From positions 248,001 through 312,000 of the forward strand of contig CALNZC010000029.1 of the NCBI GenBank assembly GCA_942490895.1: a stretch of 64,000 nucleotides of DNA, written 5' to 3'. The notes below the pieces were generated by a model, which worked only from the letters and a program-made list of their open reading frames with translations, was not told the origin of the DNA and made no database searches. Source of the stretch: JAGNXB01 sp942490895 (GTDB lineage: Bacteria > Bacteroidota > Bacteroidia > Chitinophagales > Saprospiraceae). The position numbers and the translations under genes are program-made. Positions 9,125 to 18,564 of the stretch are shown here, piece by piece; within the stretch, counting starts at the first letter, position 1; each line of letters begins with the position of its first letter.

Positions 9125-11803
9125 TCATCGCACTAACTCCACTTCCCCGCTGATCTGCCTGGAACTGCCATCCGGCAACAACAGAACCATCTCGTAGACA
9201 TAGACACCCGGATCGCATGGCCGGCCTCGGAAGGTGCCATCCCATCCCGTTTCATTGGTGAGGCCCGGAGTGGACAGGAGCAGATTGCCCCACCGGTCCC
9301 AGATGGTGAGCCGGTCGATGGGATAGGTGTGATCCGACGGACTGACAGCCTGCCACACATCATTGATCCCGTCGCCATTCGGACTGAAGGCTGTAGGGAC
9401 AAAAACCTGCAACGGATAGATGACCCGGACAACCAGCTCATCTGTAGCGGAGCAACCGTTGGCATCCGAAAGCGTGATCTGATAGACCACGGTGCTCAAG
9501 CCTTCTGCTTCCAGAGTCTCTTGTCCAGACTGATTCAACCCTTCTGGGGGTGTCCAACTCAGGGTATAGGTCCCGGCATTGCTTTGTATGGTGCGGGACC
9601 CTTTGGCACCTTCATTGAGGATGAGTTCCGGACCAGCTTCCAACCATACGGCTTGAGGATCGGTAACCGTCAAAGTTGAGGTAGTCGTACATCCTGCTGC
9701 ATCGACTATAGTATAGGTGTAAGTCCCGGCAGATAAATTCGACATGGAATATCCCGGACTGAGGATGTCTCCTCCCGGTTGGAGAAGATAACTGCCCGCA
9801 CCTCCCTGGATGGCTGTGAGGAGGATTTCGCCATCCTGATCCGCTGCACAAGACGGGTTTGTGATGTCCCACTCGGTTGTGATGGGCGGCAGGACAGTGA
9901 CAAAAATCGTATCGGATGCCTCACACCCCTCGTTGGCCGTCACGGAGACGGCATACGGACCAGTGGCTGTGACAGGAATGGAAGGACCTGTAGCCCCGGT
10001 ACTCCACTTGATCAGCGGGTAAGAAGGGATGGTCAGATTACCTGTTTCACCCGCACACAGCACAGTATCTCCAGTGATCTGGGGAAGTGGATTAGGTAGT
10101 ACAGTGAGGTCCAGGATATGGACAGTATCGCACAGCCCTGCTCCCGGCACCGTGTAGATCCCAGTGGATTGATAGTTCGTACCATGAAAAAGAAAACTGG
10201 CTCCAGCGCAGATCTCAGCAGTTGTATGCAAGGTATCGCCCGCAGTCGTGAAACTGACCTGAATCGTATCTGAACCTGCACAGCCATCCGTATTGGTGAC
10301 TTCTACAATGACCTGGCCGTCGGTGTTGACATCCCATGTCGATCCACCTGGGGTGCCATTCCAGGCATAGGTGGTATAGATGGCCGGTACGGAGAGGGTC
10401 ACGGTTTCGCCCAGGCAGGCCGTCTGATCGGGCCCTAGATCAGGTGAAGGAAGTGATAAAAGAGTGATGCTTATGCTAGCGGTATCCGCTCGGCATTCAG
10501 GAGAGTTCTGGACGATATACTGCCAAATACCCGGGCCATCCAATACCGGATTGTAGGTGGAACCGCCCTGGGTCAGGCTTGGAGACCAGGTGCCGCCGGG
10601 TTGGGCATCGGTTCCCAGGAAATTATTCAGATTGATGAGCTGATCTTCGGTACAAAAGCTGAGGGTAGTATCCCGACCGGCTTCATTCACTTTGGGGTCC
10701 AACAACAGGAAAGCGGTGGCTGTGTCGCTGCGTTGTTCGCCGGCATAGGCGACCACATGAATGGTGCGCACCCCGGGAGTGGGGCTGGTCAGATCATTCT
10801 GCCAGAATGCACCCAAAAGTGCCTCTGCAAAGGCGGTATCGGTTGGACTGCCCAGGATGGGGGTAAAAGTCAGTCGCTGTGAACCTGATCCAGTCACACC
10901 GATACTATCCGTATCCGAAGCGGTCAAATAATCGGTCAGACCATCCGGTGGATTCTCCAGCCAAACCACCAGACTGTCCAGTGCATAATCGCTGAACACA
11001 TTCAGATCAGTATCACCTATCGCTGCCACAGCGGGGAGGCAATGGATGGTATCCCGCCAGTCGAGGGGAGGGACCAGGCCGCTGTCGTCGGCATCGAGGT
11101 CGATGAGAAGATCGCAGGCGGAAGCGAGGAATTCATAGTCAGTGGCTAGACCAAATAACCAGGCATGAGGCGTAGGACACAACGGTGTCAATTCAAGGGT
11201 ATTCAAATCACATTCATATATATAATCTTTGTCGTTGGTAATAAATCTAACGGAATCGCAATCGGACAGGAGGATTGAAAATGAGACTAACCTTACACTT
11301 GGTGTAAATTGACCAACCAATTCCACTTCTAGGGGGCTAAGATTTGAAACAACGTACAAAGAATATGGAGCCTCAGTTGTGAAATAAAGTTCATTTTTAT
11401 ATACTAAAAGACCTCCGGAGCTTTGAATTCCACCAGGTATAGAACCATAGGAGACAAATAATCCCGTGGCAGGGTCAAAAGAGACTAATTCATCTCCAAG
11501 TAGCCAAACCATGCCCGAAATATCAGCCCTCATAGCATAAGCGGGTGAAGGTGCTGATGCAATCAAATTCGTTGCTTGACCATCAAATTCATAAAGTCCC
11601 GTTCCTGTTACTCCAAGGAATTTTCCATCAGGCAAAATGCACAGATCTTCAAACGCTTTATTTGGATCATATTGAATGGTATCAACAGTACAGTCCGATA
11701 AATCCATTTTCATCAATCCAATAAATACGTCATGATAATACACATTTTGTGATATCAAAATGAATGGAAATAAACAAAAAACAATTGAAATCAGTCTCCT
11801 CAT
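9125..11803 (-). CDS. Secreted T9SS type B (CHU_C) protein with PKD/Ig-like repeats
   Basis: 892 residues. Signal peptide about 1-18 (VFCLFPFILIS). Residues 20-250 may form a propeller-like region (repeated short blocks such as VYYHDVFIGLMKMD and FDPATGLFVSYG). Residues 250-790 hold Ig/PKD-like segments with regularly placed cysteines and DTxxV strands (SPDLGPDQTACLGETV, QITGDTVLCAGETGNL). The last 85 residues are the gliding-motility-associated C-terminal domain: VPTAFSPNGDGINDVW, IWDRWGNL, W-D-G-T and G-V-Y-V-Y-E. The protein is therefore probably exported through T9SS and held at or released from the surface. Adhesin is a plausible role. A hairpin separates it from the upstream gene. Confidence 0.9.
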   Translation of the reverse strand: MRRLISIVFCLFPFILISQNVYYHDVFIGLMKMDLSDCTVDTIQYDPNKAFEDLCILPDGKFLGVTGTGLYEFDGQATNLIASAPSPAYAMRADISGMVWLLGDELVSFDPATGLFVSYGSIPGGIQSSGGLLVYKNELYFTTEAPYSLYVVSNLSPLEVELVGQFTPSVRLVSFSILLSDCDSVRFITNDKDYIYECDLNTLELTPLCPTPHAWLFGLATDYEFLASACDLLIDLDADDSGLVPPLDWRDTIHCLPAVAAIGDTDLNVFSDYALDSLVVWLENPPDGLTDYLTASDTDSIGVTGSGSQRLTFTPILGSPTDTAFAEALLGAFWQNDLTSPTPGVRTIHVVAYAGEQRSDTATAFLLLDPKVNEAGRDTTLSFCTEDQLINLNNFLGTDAQPGGTWSPSLTQGGSTYNPVLDGPGIWQYIVQNSPECRADTASISITLLSLPSPDLGPDQTACLGETVTLSVPAIYTTYAWNGTPGGSTWDVNTDGQVIVEVTNTDGCAGSDTIQVSFTTAGDTLHTTAEICAGASFLFHGTNYQSTGIYTVPGAGLCDTVHILDLTVLPNPLPQITGDTVLCAGETGNLTIPSYPLIKWSTGATGPSIPVTATGPYAVSVTANEGCEASDTIFVTVLPPITTEWDITNPSCAADQDGEILLTAIQGGAGSYLLQPGGDILSPGYSMSNLSAGTYTYTIVDAAGCTTTSTLTVTDPQAVWLEAGPELILNEGAKGSRTIQSNAGTYTLSWTPPEGLNQSGQETLEAEGLSTVVYQITLSDANGCSATDELVVRVIYPLQVFVPTAFSPNGDGINDVWQAVSPSDHTYPIDRLTIWDRWGNLLLSTPGLTNETGWDGTFRGRPCDPGVYVYEMVLLLPDGSSRQISGEVELVR

Positions 11804-11815
11804 CTAATAAAATAT

Positions 11816-11851
11816 TATTGGCCAGAAAAGAAAATTCTTTTCTGGCCAATA
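11816..11851 (-). terminator. Terminator-like hairpin after the dockerin-type T9SS gene
   Basis: A perfect 17-bp stem (11816-11832 with 11835-11851), AT-rich at its apex, begins 7 bases after the stop of the minus-strand gene ending at 11859. The trailing tract is T-rich (ATATTTTATT) but not a pure T run, so termination may be partial. Confidence 0.7.
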
Positions 11852-11858
11852 CGATGAT

Positions 11859-13654
11859 TTACTTTACAATAACTTTGTCAACATCACCATTTACATGAAT
11901 CAGATAGGTGCCGGGGAATACATCCTTCAATTGAATTTCATTATCCCCTTGCTGAACACTTCCTTGTTGTACCAACAATCCCTGCATATTGAACAAACTA
12001 TAATGCCCGGATTCAACGGTGGTTAGAAAAATTGTTGATCGGGCAGGATTAGGCCTCACCAGAAGACTTCCAGTTGCTTTGGTCAAGGCAATTCTTACTG
12101 GGTGAACTTCACCATTCAGGGTATTCGCATTTCGCCAGGTCTCACCAACCTGTACCAGATTTCCAATATCCATGCCATCCGATATCGGTAAGGATAATAT
12201 TATCTCTCCGGCAGGAACATACTGTTCATACTCTTCCGGATTGGAATATAGTAATCGGATAGCACCCCCTACTTCATTGACTGCCCAATCATCAAGACCA
12301 TTTAATCCAGAGATTCTGAGCCAATCAATCACACCGAGTTGTGCGGCAAATGTTAATGTCAGAATACCCAATTGGATATCTTTTGTGGTGCGAAACACCA
12401 GATGCGAAGAACCATCAGGATCAACTTGGACAGAACAAGCCAACTCAATTCCTATGTCACTCCTGCTCATAGCCTCCTCTTCCTGGCCGGGATCATGAAA
12501 CATACCATTATTGTCACAATCCTCACAAGAACCATCGACATCACCCACTTTTACGGCTACAAAATCTTCTACCATTGTACTGGATTGAAAATTCAGCAGA
12601 TCAATATAGGGGTCAAAGGTTGGGGAATATTGGTTATTACAATAGGGTGTTGACAATTGGACATATTCATCCGTTGGAATAAAGGTCCATGACTCCATTG
12701 TGTATTGACCTCCTTGAACAACCTTTTCCAAGAGCACTATATCCGCAATGGAAATAGTCCCACTCATGTTGGCATCTGCGGCAATGGATTGCCACGGATA
12801 TGTCCAGCAATAACTGGTATAACCCAAAAGGAAGGCCTTGATCAAGTCCACATCCAGGGTGGTCACCCCACATGCCGGATAATTTTCTTTTTCCGGCGAA
12901 ATGCGCAAATCGTCACCCTGATAGGTGCTTGCAATCTCCTGCATATAGGAACCATTGGTACCTGTGCTTGTGACGTATTGGGGATTTACGCTGTTGATAC
13001 CATCAATATGGACATCGACATCCGGAACACCATAATTGATCCCGTCTGTACATGAAGACATGCCGGTTGTCTTGGTGATATATCCGGCAATGATCAGATC
13101 GGGATAGCAGGCATCATCAGAGTCAGCTGGCTGTTCAGAGGGATTGAGGTAATAGGTTAGAGGGAAGCAAGATGTACCTTGTGAAAAATTGATAAAGAAC
13201 TGATTTGCCGGCTGAGTGATGAATTCTGCATGATAACATTCACCCGGATCTCCTGTAAAATAGATTGTCAACAATCTGTACATGCCCGGTTCAGACGAAG
13301 AGGTAGCGGCTGGAATAACCTGTACTTCAGTCCCGTTTTGGTCCCAACCTACAATAAATGCATCGGTCTGAGGCCAGGTAAATTGGTCGCTTGGTACATT
13401 GGGGATATCGCTGCTGTTTTCAGTCATATCCTGATCAATATCAGAATCCCAAACAGCTAGCCGTAGCCCTACACCTTTAAATAGGACTTGAGAGGTAGTG
13501 TAGTTGGCTATGGAAAGATCAATTTGCCATTGGCTCCCATTCAATACTGGGTCGCCAAACACAAAATCATAATCAGGACACTGTGCTCTTAAATCAGAGA
13601 GAGAGAGAGAGAGAGAGCACACAGCATGGGCATGAGTAACGTTAGACGTTTCAT
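11859..13654 (-). CDS. T9SS type A cargo with dockerin-like segment; signal peptide out of frame at a CT repeat
   Basis: The mature frame runs to 11859 (about 577 residues from DLRAQCP). Features are a dockerin-like stretch (ADANMSGTISIADIVLLEKVV), a second DVDGSC segment, a cohesin-like beta region (about 400-480) and a C-terminal type A sorting domain (VRPNPARSTIFL, YSLFNMQG and PGTYLIHV). The only ATG with a proper signal peptide is at 13654 (MKRLTLLMPMLCALSLSL), but in the present sequence this frame meets a stop at 13589-13591. The two frames are joined by eleven AG/CT units at 13596-13617. With ten units the signal peptide would read straight into DLRAQC. An in-frame GTG at 13622 gives no good export signal. 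It may be phase-variable or carry a sequence error. Confidence 0.82.
13596..13617. repeat. Dinucleotide microsatellite (AG)11 inside a signal peptide
   Basis: Eleven AG units (CT on the coding strand) lie between the hydrophobic core and the cleavage region of the T9SS cargo gene. Loss of one unit, or gain of two, restores the frame from the ATG at 13654. Confidence 0.95.
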
Positions 13655-14589
13655 CGGTTTTGGGTTTTTGAGATGAGAAAACTTACAGCCTACAAAATAG
13701 GCTACACTATGTTCATTGTCAATAGGTGGTGTGTTAAATGTTGGGCGTTGGGTATTGGGCGAAGTCAAAATCGGAAATCGAAAGGCGGAAAGCGGAAAGC
13801 ACCGTTAACCTCTCTCCTCAGGCGGGCTGGCATCCCCAACCCCTCTCCTTTTCAAGGAGAGGGAACTAATTTCGTCGTTGGATGGACGTATTTCTTCGAT
13901 CTCAATTCCATTTATTGTTGTTTTGTCACCCTGTTTGCGGTGCCGGCAAACAGGTCGCCAAAACAGATCTATCTCATCCATACTACCCCGGGTTCCACCA
14001 TGGACGATGGCCCTGATGTGGCCATGTCCAGGCGTAGCCCGGGGCTATCATCTTGGACCCCGCCGGGGTCCAGATAATGGATTGATATTTTGCATCATTT
14101 TACCTCCACACAACGTCCGACTTCCATGCAGCGACAGCTGCGAACGGAACCTCCGAATACCCAACACCGAACGCCGAATACCATTTCAAAAAGAGGGAGC
14201 TGCTTCAATAAGAATGCACTTTGAAATTCAGGGCCCATGACCTTTTATCCTTTACCCAATACCGGCCCGCATTGAGCCTGCTGCACAGGTGGCGCCAGCC
14301 ACTGACGAATCCAGGCGAATGGCCCCGAGTACTCGGGGCGAACAGCGAACGGCCGTGTTAACCTCATCCCCGGACGATCCGCCACCTGGCAGGTGTCGGG
14401 GTCGAAACATGGCGCAACGCAAACGTCTGGAAACCCAATGCCCTTTTCCTTTTCGGACAGGTCAATTGAGGTCCCTTACCCTTTACCTATTACCTAACTA
14501 CCGGCCTACATAAAGCCGTCTGCCAGAGTGGCGCAGCCACTGACGTGCTCAAGCGAATGGCGAAGGGCGAATAGCGAATACCGATTTTC
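13655..14589. repeat. Intergenic repeat region, no gene
   Basis: Contains the second 270-bp nested-palindrome block (13805-14071), two AGTGGC/GCCACT-type modules (about 14289 and 14526), a perfect palindrome CCCCGAGTACTCGGGG near 14324, and TTTACCC, GGCGGAAAG and GCGAATA low-complexity stretches. Short open frames cross the repeats and are not supported as genes. Confidence 0.85.
13805..14071. repeat. 270-bp nested-palindrome block, copy 2
   Basis: Matches 7442-7708 in the same orientation. The stems ATGGCC/GGCCAT and GGACCCC/GGGGTCC are kept while the loops and inner bases differ from copy 1 (CTGATGT here, CTGAGG there), which suggests that structure matters more than sequence. Confidence 0.85.
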
Positions 14590-15451
14590 CTACTGCAACA
14601 GATTCAGCAGATACTCCCCATACCCGCTCTTGAGATACTTATGCCCCAAAGCCTCCAGTTGGGCATCATCGATAAAGCCCATCTGCCAGGCTACCTCCTC
14701 GATACAGCCGATCTTCAGCCCCTGGCGGTCTTCAATGACCTCGATGAACTGACCGGCCTGCTGCAAGGATTTGTGCGTACCCGTATCCAACCAGGCCGTA
14801 CCCCGACCGAGTACGCTGACCTTGAGCTTGCCACGCTCCAGATAGATCTTGTTGACATCGGTGATCTCATATTCCCCTCGGGGGCTAGGCTTTAGATTTT
14901 CAGCAATCTGGACCACCTCATTGTCATAGAAATACAATCCCGGTACAGCATAGTTGGACTTTGGGATTGTTCGGCTTTTCTTCGATGGACAAGGCATTGA
15001 ATTTCTCATCGAACGAGACAACGCCGTAGCGCTCCGGATCAGCGACCTGGTAGGCAAAGACCACTCCACCATCCGGATTGACATTCTCACGCAGGTTTTC
15101 CTCCATTCCAGCTCCATAGAAGATATTATCCCCCAGGATCAGGGATACAGGATCATTACCGATAAACTCTTTTCCCAGGACGAAAGCCTGGGCCAGGCCA
15201 TTCGGGACGACCTGCTCCACATAGGAGAAATTCACTCCGATCTCAGAGCCATCCTTCAGGAGCTTCCTGAAATTGGGCAGATCCTCCGGGGTAGAGATCA
15301 ACAGGATGTCCTTGATCCCGGCAGACATCAGCGTCGACAGCGGATAGTAGATCATCGGCTTGTCATACACTGGCATCAGCTGTTTACTCACCGCCAGGGT
15401 GAGCGGATACAGTCGAGTGCCGAGTCCTCCGGCGAGAATGATCCCCTTCAT
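14590..15451 (-). pseudogene. rfbA: Glucose-1-phosphate thymidylyltransferase, interrupted by a one-base frameshift
   Basis: Two overlapping frames together give a 286-residue RfbA, close to the family's 290. It makes dTDP-glucose from dTTP and glucose-1-phosphate, the first step to dTDP-rhamnose for surface polysaccharides. The first frame has GGLGTRLYPLT, the KQLMPVYDKPMIYYPLS uridylyl/thymidylyl-binding stretch and GDNIFYG. It derails after EEKPNNPK near 14958-14964, where the other frame continues SNYAVPGLYFYD and later EITDVN, GTAWLDTGT and YGEYLL. One surplus base in the CCCAAAG run explains it. Its ATG overlaps the stop of the receiver gene (ATGA). It is either a recent lesion or a read error; if real, the enzyme is lost. 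Confidence 0.9.
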
Positions 15452-15822
15452 TTTGTTTCATATTTATCCAGAAGGTGCATCACCCGGAGCACCAGTTCGG
15501 TCGGCTTGAATGGCTTGGTGATAAAGTCATTGGCCCCGGCATCATATGCTTCCATGACCTCCTCTTCCTGTTCGAGTTCTGAAATAATGACAACAGGCAG
15601 CTTGGTTCCCATCTCCTTCCTGATCCATTTGACCAGATCCATGCCGGCTCCGTTCTGAAGATTGAGGCTGACAATGGTCAGATCAGGGGTATCCATCTGC
15701 AAGATGTGTTGGGCGGATTCGGCATTCTTTGCTTTAGAAACCTGACACCCGATTTTCTGCAAACGAAATTCGATGGCCGTGACCATGACATCTTCTTCTT
15801 CAACGAGCAATATCTTTTTCAT
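15448..15822 (-). CDS. Single-domain receiver with serine at the phospho-aspartate site
   Basis: 124 residues from the ATG at 15822 (an upstream non-ATG start is possible). It is a CheY-like receiver: acidic cluster E8-E10, switch serine S81 and lysine K103 (ITKPFKP). The strand that normally ends in the phospho-accepting Asp reads LTIVSLNLQ, giving S52 where Asp is expected, with N54 two residues later. It should therefore not accept phosphate in the usual way and may act as a pseudo-receiver. It follows the HPt gene and overlaps rfbA by four bases (ATGA), which implies translational coupling. Its role within the relay is inferred from position. Confidence 0.85.
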   Translation of the reverse strand: MKKILLVEEEDVMVTAIEFRLQKIGCQVSKAKNAESAQHILQMDTPDLTIVSLNLQNGAGMDLVKWIRKEMGTKLPVVIISELEQEEEVMEAYDAGANDFITKPFKPTELVLRVMHLLDKYETK

Positions 15823-15895
15823 GCAACAGGTTTTTGGGCCACTAATCAGCAACCGGCACGAAAATACGAATCCTGAAGGGGTTGGACCCGTTCTA

Positions 15896-16246
15896 TCAAC
15901 GAGTGATCGCAGTCAATGCCTCTACCAAGAGGTTCATTCGTTCCAGAAGGACCTTCACCCGTTCTCGGTCCTCAACCGTCCATTGCCCTTGTCGACTGCT
16001 CTCTTCAATCCCTTCATTCAGTCGGATGACATCAGCATTCCCCGTATAAGCCAGGGTAGACTTGAGCGAATGACTGGCTTGGAAAATAGCAGGTATGTCG
16101 GCCTTTTCAACAGCTTCTGCCAGAACTGCCCGCTCCCGGGGCAACTCTTCGACCAACATATCCAGTAGAGTATTGCGCATATCAGCATCTCCCCCACTCA
16201 TCGAGTCGATGTATTCAAGGTCGATCTGCATCTCAATTGATCTCAT
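15896..16246 (-). CDS. HPt phosphotransfer protein
   Basis: 116 residues, mostly helical. The HPt signature is ASHSLKSTLAYTGN with the phospho-accepting His at residue 59. HPt proteins move phosphate between receivers in multistep relays. Its ATG overlaps the stop of the hybrid kinase gene (ATGA at 16243-16246), so the two are probably coupled and act together. The likely donor is the kinase's C-terminal receiver (D567). No likely final acceptor is obvious, because the neighbouring receiver lacks its Asp. Confidence 0.9.
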   Translation of the reverse strand: MRSIEMQIDLEYIDSMSGGDADMRNTLLDMLVEELPRERAVLAEAVEKADIPAIFQASHSLKSTLAYTGNADVIRLNEGIEESSRQGQWTVEDRERVKVLLERMNLLVEALTAITR

Positions 16247-18174
16247 AGACTTATCGCTTTTAATGGGGCATATTGCAAAATGCGGGCAAAGAGCTGCTCG
16301 GGCTCAAACGGCTTTAATACAAAGTCAGTAAACCCTTTTTCGTATAGTTGAGGATCCTGAGACACATAGGCATTGGCCGTCATGGCCAACACAGGTACCT
16401 GTCTGATCCTGGCCTGATGATGACGCCGGATCAATAGAGTTGCCTGATAACCGTCCATGACTGGCATTTGGAGATCCATCAAGACCAGATCCACATCATG
16501 GCGTTCCAGCATGTCCATCCCGATCTGGCCATTATCGGCCATGAGGATATGAACATCTGGCCATTGTCGTTCCAGGGTTTTCCGAGCCACCAGCTGGTTC
16601 ATCTTATGGTCTTCTACCACCAGGATGGTTCCCCGAAAGGCACCATCTGTGGATTGTGTTACATCGCTGACCACATGCCCGTTGGCGAGCTTTGATTCGA
16701 CTGCAAAACCAAGATCGACGAAAAAAGTAGTGCCGATCCCAACCTGGCTTTCCAACCAGATCTGTCCTTGTTGCAATTGGACCAATTGACGGGTAATAGC
16801 CAGACCCAAGCCGGTGCCTTCGTAGGTTTTGTTCTGATATTTGACCCGGTTGAAGTCTTCAAAAATACTCTGCTGGGCTTCTTCAGGGATGCCAATACCG
16901 GTGTCTTCAATCCGAAATTTCAGTCTCACCTTTTCCTGGCCCCGATCCATCAATTCAATGTAAAGTCCAACCTGGCCTTTTTCGGTGAATTTGATGGCAT
17001 TCCCCAGTAAATTGAAGAGAATCTGGCTCATCCGCAACTTGTCTCCGATCAATTGATCCGGCACCTGATCCTCAATATGCATCTTCCAGCCCAGGTTTTT
17101 ATCCTTGACTTTGGCCCCCAGGATCTGTTCCAGATTGCGGCACACGCTTCTCAAGGAAAACGGCTCTTCTCGAAACTGGATCTTTCCCGCCTGAATTGCT
17201 GAAAAATCCAGGATGTCATTGACGATCCCCAACAGGATATCCGAGGCATCCCGGATGGCCTGAACCATTTGTTTCTGCTCTCCCCGCACTTCGTCACTCG
17301 TGAGAATTACATTTGACAAACCCATGATGGCATTCATGGGGGTCCGCATTTCATGACTGATACTGGCAATGAACTGTTCACGGATCTCTGTGGATTTGCG
17401 GGCCAGATCTCGGGCCTTTCGCATCTCTTCCGTCTGGTAACGATCGGTCACATCCTGAAGAATTCCCTGAACAACCTCCTGGTTAGTGGAAGTGCGAGTC
17501 ATCCTACATTGCACATGAAAAAAACGATCCCCATTGCCGGAGATCTTTATCCGGGTATCCAGATTAACCTCTCTTCCAGAGAGGGCGATCTTGTGAATTC
17601 GACGCAGAAGATGATTGAGTTCGACACTGGGCAAGCCGTCTTTGACCTCGCTGTCATCTGGTTTTGTCAGGTACAAGACCTGATCGGAAAGGATCAGTCG
17701 GCCAGAATCCGGGTGAAATTCCCAACTGCCGATACGTGCAATCTTCTGGGTCTCCTCCAGCCGGCGAATGAAGTTCTGTCGTTCGATCGAAAAGCGAAGG
17801 GTCTTGGCCAGTGAATTCTCGTCATAGTCTCCTTTGACCAGAAAGTCCTGGGCACCCAGCTGTACAGCCTCCAGTCCGAAAACACGCTCATCAAATCCTG
17901 TCAGAACGACCACGTTCTGATCTGGAAATTCGGCCTTAATCCGGCGAATATTTTCCGGTCCTGTACCATCTGGAAGAGTCAGATCAAGGAGGACGATAGC
18001 GTATTCCTGTTCGGTAAGTTGTTCCAGGGCTTCCTCAATGGACTGTGCCCTGTCAATAGCCCAATCACCAAAGCCAGACTCCTCGAGATAGATCTCAATG
18101 AGTCGTGCATCAGCCGGATCGTCCTCCACCAGGAGGATATGGGTCTCTTGTTCCCTTGCGGGCAAGGCATTCAT
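16243..18174 (-). CDS. Hybrid histidine kinase (REC-PAS-HisKA-HATPase-REC)
   Basis: 643 residues from the ATG at 18174; a TTG at 18189 is less likely. Domains in order: receiver about 10-128 (D64, K114), PAS-like about 145-245, HisKA with SHEMRTPMN (H274), HATPase about 380-490 (N box GNAIKF, DTGIGIP, GTGLGLAI), and a second receiver about 515-640 (D567 in LMDLQMP, K in VLKPFEP). No membrane helices are seen, so it is probably cytosolic, with input through the first receiver or PAS. It heads a coupled operon with an HPt, a pseudo-receiver and rfbA, which suggests control linked to cell-surface sugar synthesis, though only gene order supports that. Confidence 0.93.
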   Translation of the reverse strand: MNALPAREQETHILLVEDDPADARLIEIYLEESGFGDWAIDRAQSIEEALEQLTEQEYAIVLLDLTLPDGTGPENIRRIKAEFPDQNVVVLTGFDERVFGLEAVQLGAQDFLVKGDYDENSLAKTLRFSIERQNFIRRLEETQKIARIGSWEFHPDSGRLILSDQVLYLTKPDDSEVKDGLPSVELNHLLRRIHKIALSGREVNLDTRIKISGNGDRFFHVQCRMTRTSTNQEVVQGILQDVTDRYQTEEMRKARDLARKSTEIREQFIASISHEMRTPMNAIMGLSNVILTSDEVRGEQKQMVQAIRDASDILLGIVNDILDFSAIQAGKIQFREEPFSLRSVCRNLEQILGAKVKDKNLGWKMHIEDQVPDQLIGDKLRMSQILFNLLGNAIKFTEKGQVGLYIELMDRGQEKVRLKFRIEDTGIGIPEEAQQSIFEDFNRVKYQNKTYEGTGLGLAITRQLVQLQQGQIWLESQVGIGTTFFVDLGFAVESKLANGHVVSDVTQSTDGAFRGTILVVEDHKMNQLVARKTLERQWPDVHILMADNGQIGMDMLERHDVDLVLMDLQMPVMDGYQATLLIRRHHQARIRQVPVLAMTANAYVSQDPQLYEKGFTDFVLKPFEPEQLFARILQYAPLKAISL

Positions 18175-18564
18175 ACAGGCAAAGAGCAAATATTGTGCCT
18201 TTAAGGAGGTTATGAGTTTGGAGGGGAGGAGTCGAGGAGGCGAGGAGAATAGTTATTGGGATACTGCCTGCCGGCAGTCAGGATTTCGTTATTGAGTTAT
18301 TTCGAAAATCAACCCAGTCAACACGAATCAGACATTGACACCTTGCGAATGAAGGTTTAGGAGTTCAGTAGTTGTGGAAAATGGAGCCTTCACAATTGGG
18401 CCTTTTACCGTTCACCATTTACCCATTACCTGCCAGGAAGTAAGGCTACTACCCAGGTGGCGAAGCCATAAGCATTCTCCGCCCCGACCCCGAGTGCTCG
18501 GGGGGGCGAATACCGTGGAGGAGTCGAGGAGGTAATGAGTTTGGAGGGGAGGAGGGCAAACCCA
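18175..18564. repeat. Intergenic repeats between kinase and peptidase genes
   Basis: Contains GGAGTCGAGGAGGCGAGG runs (about 18217 and 18513-18550), a TTTACCGTTCACC/TTTACCCATTACC stretch, a degenerate AGGTGGCGAAGCC module near 18458 and a CCCCGAGTGCTCGGGG palindrome at about 18488-18505. No gene is seen. Confidence 0.75.

Noticed and set aside
18490..18505. Operator-like CCCCGAGTGCTCGGGG palindrome as a specific regulator site
   Set aside because: The same kind of palindrome occurs within other dispersed repeats (for example near 14324), so it is better explained as part of the repeat family.
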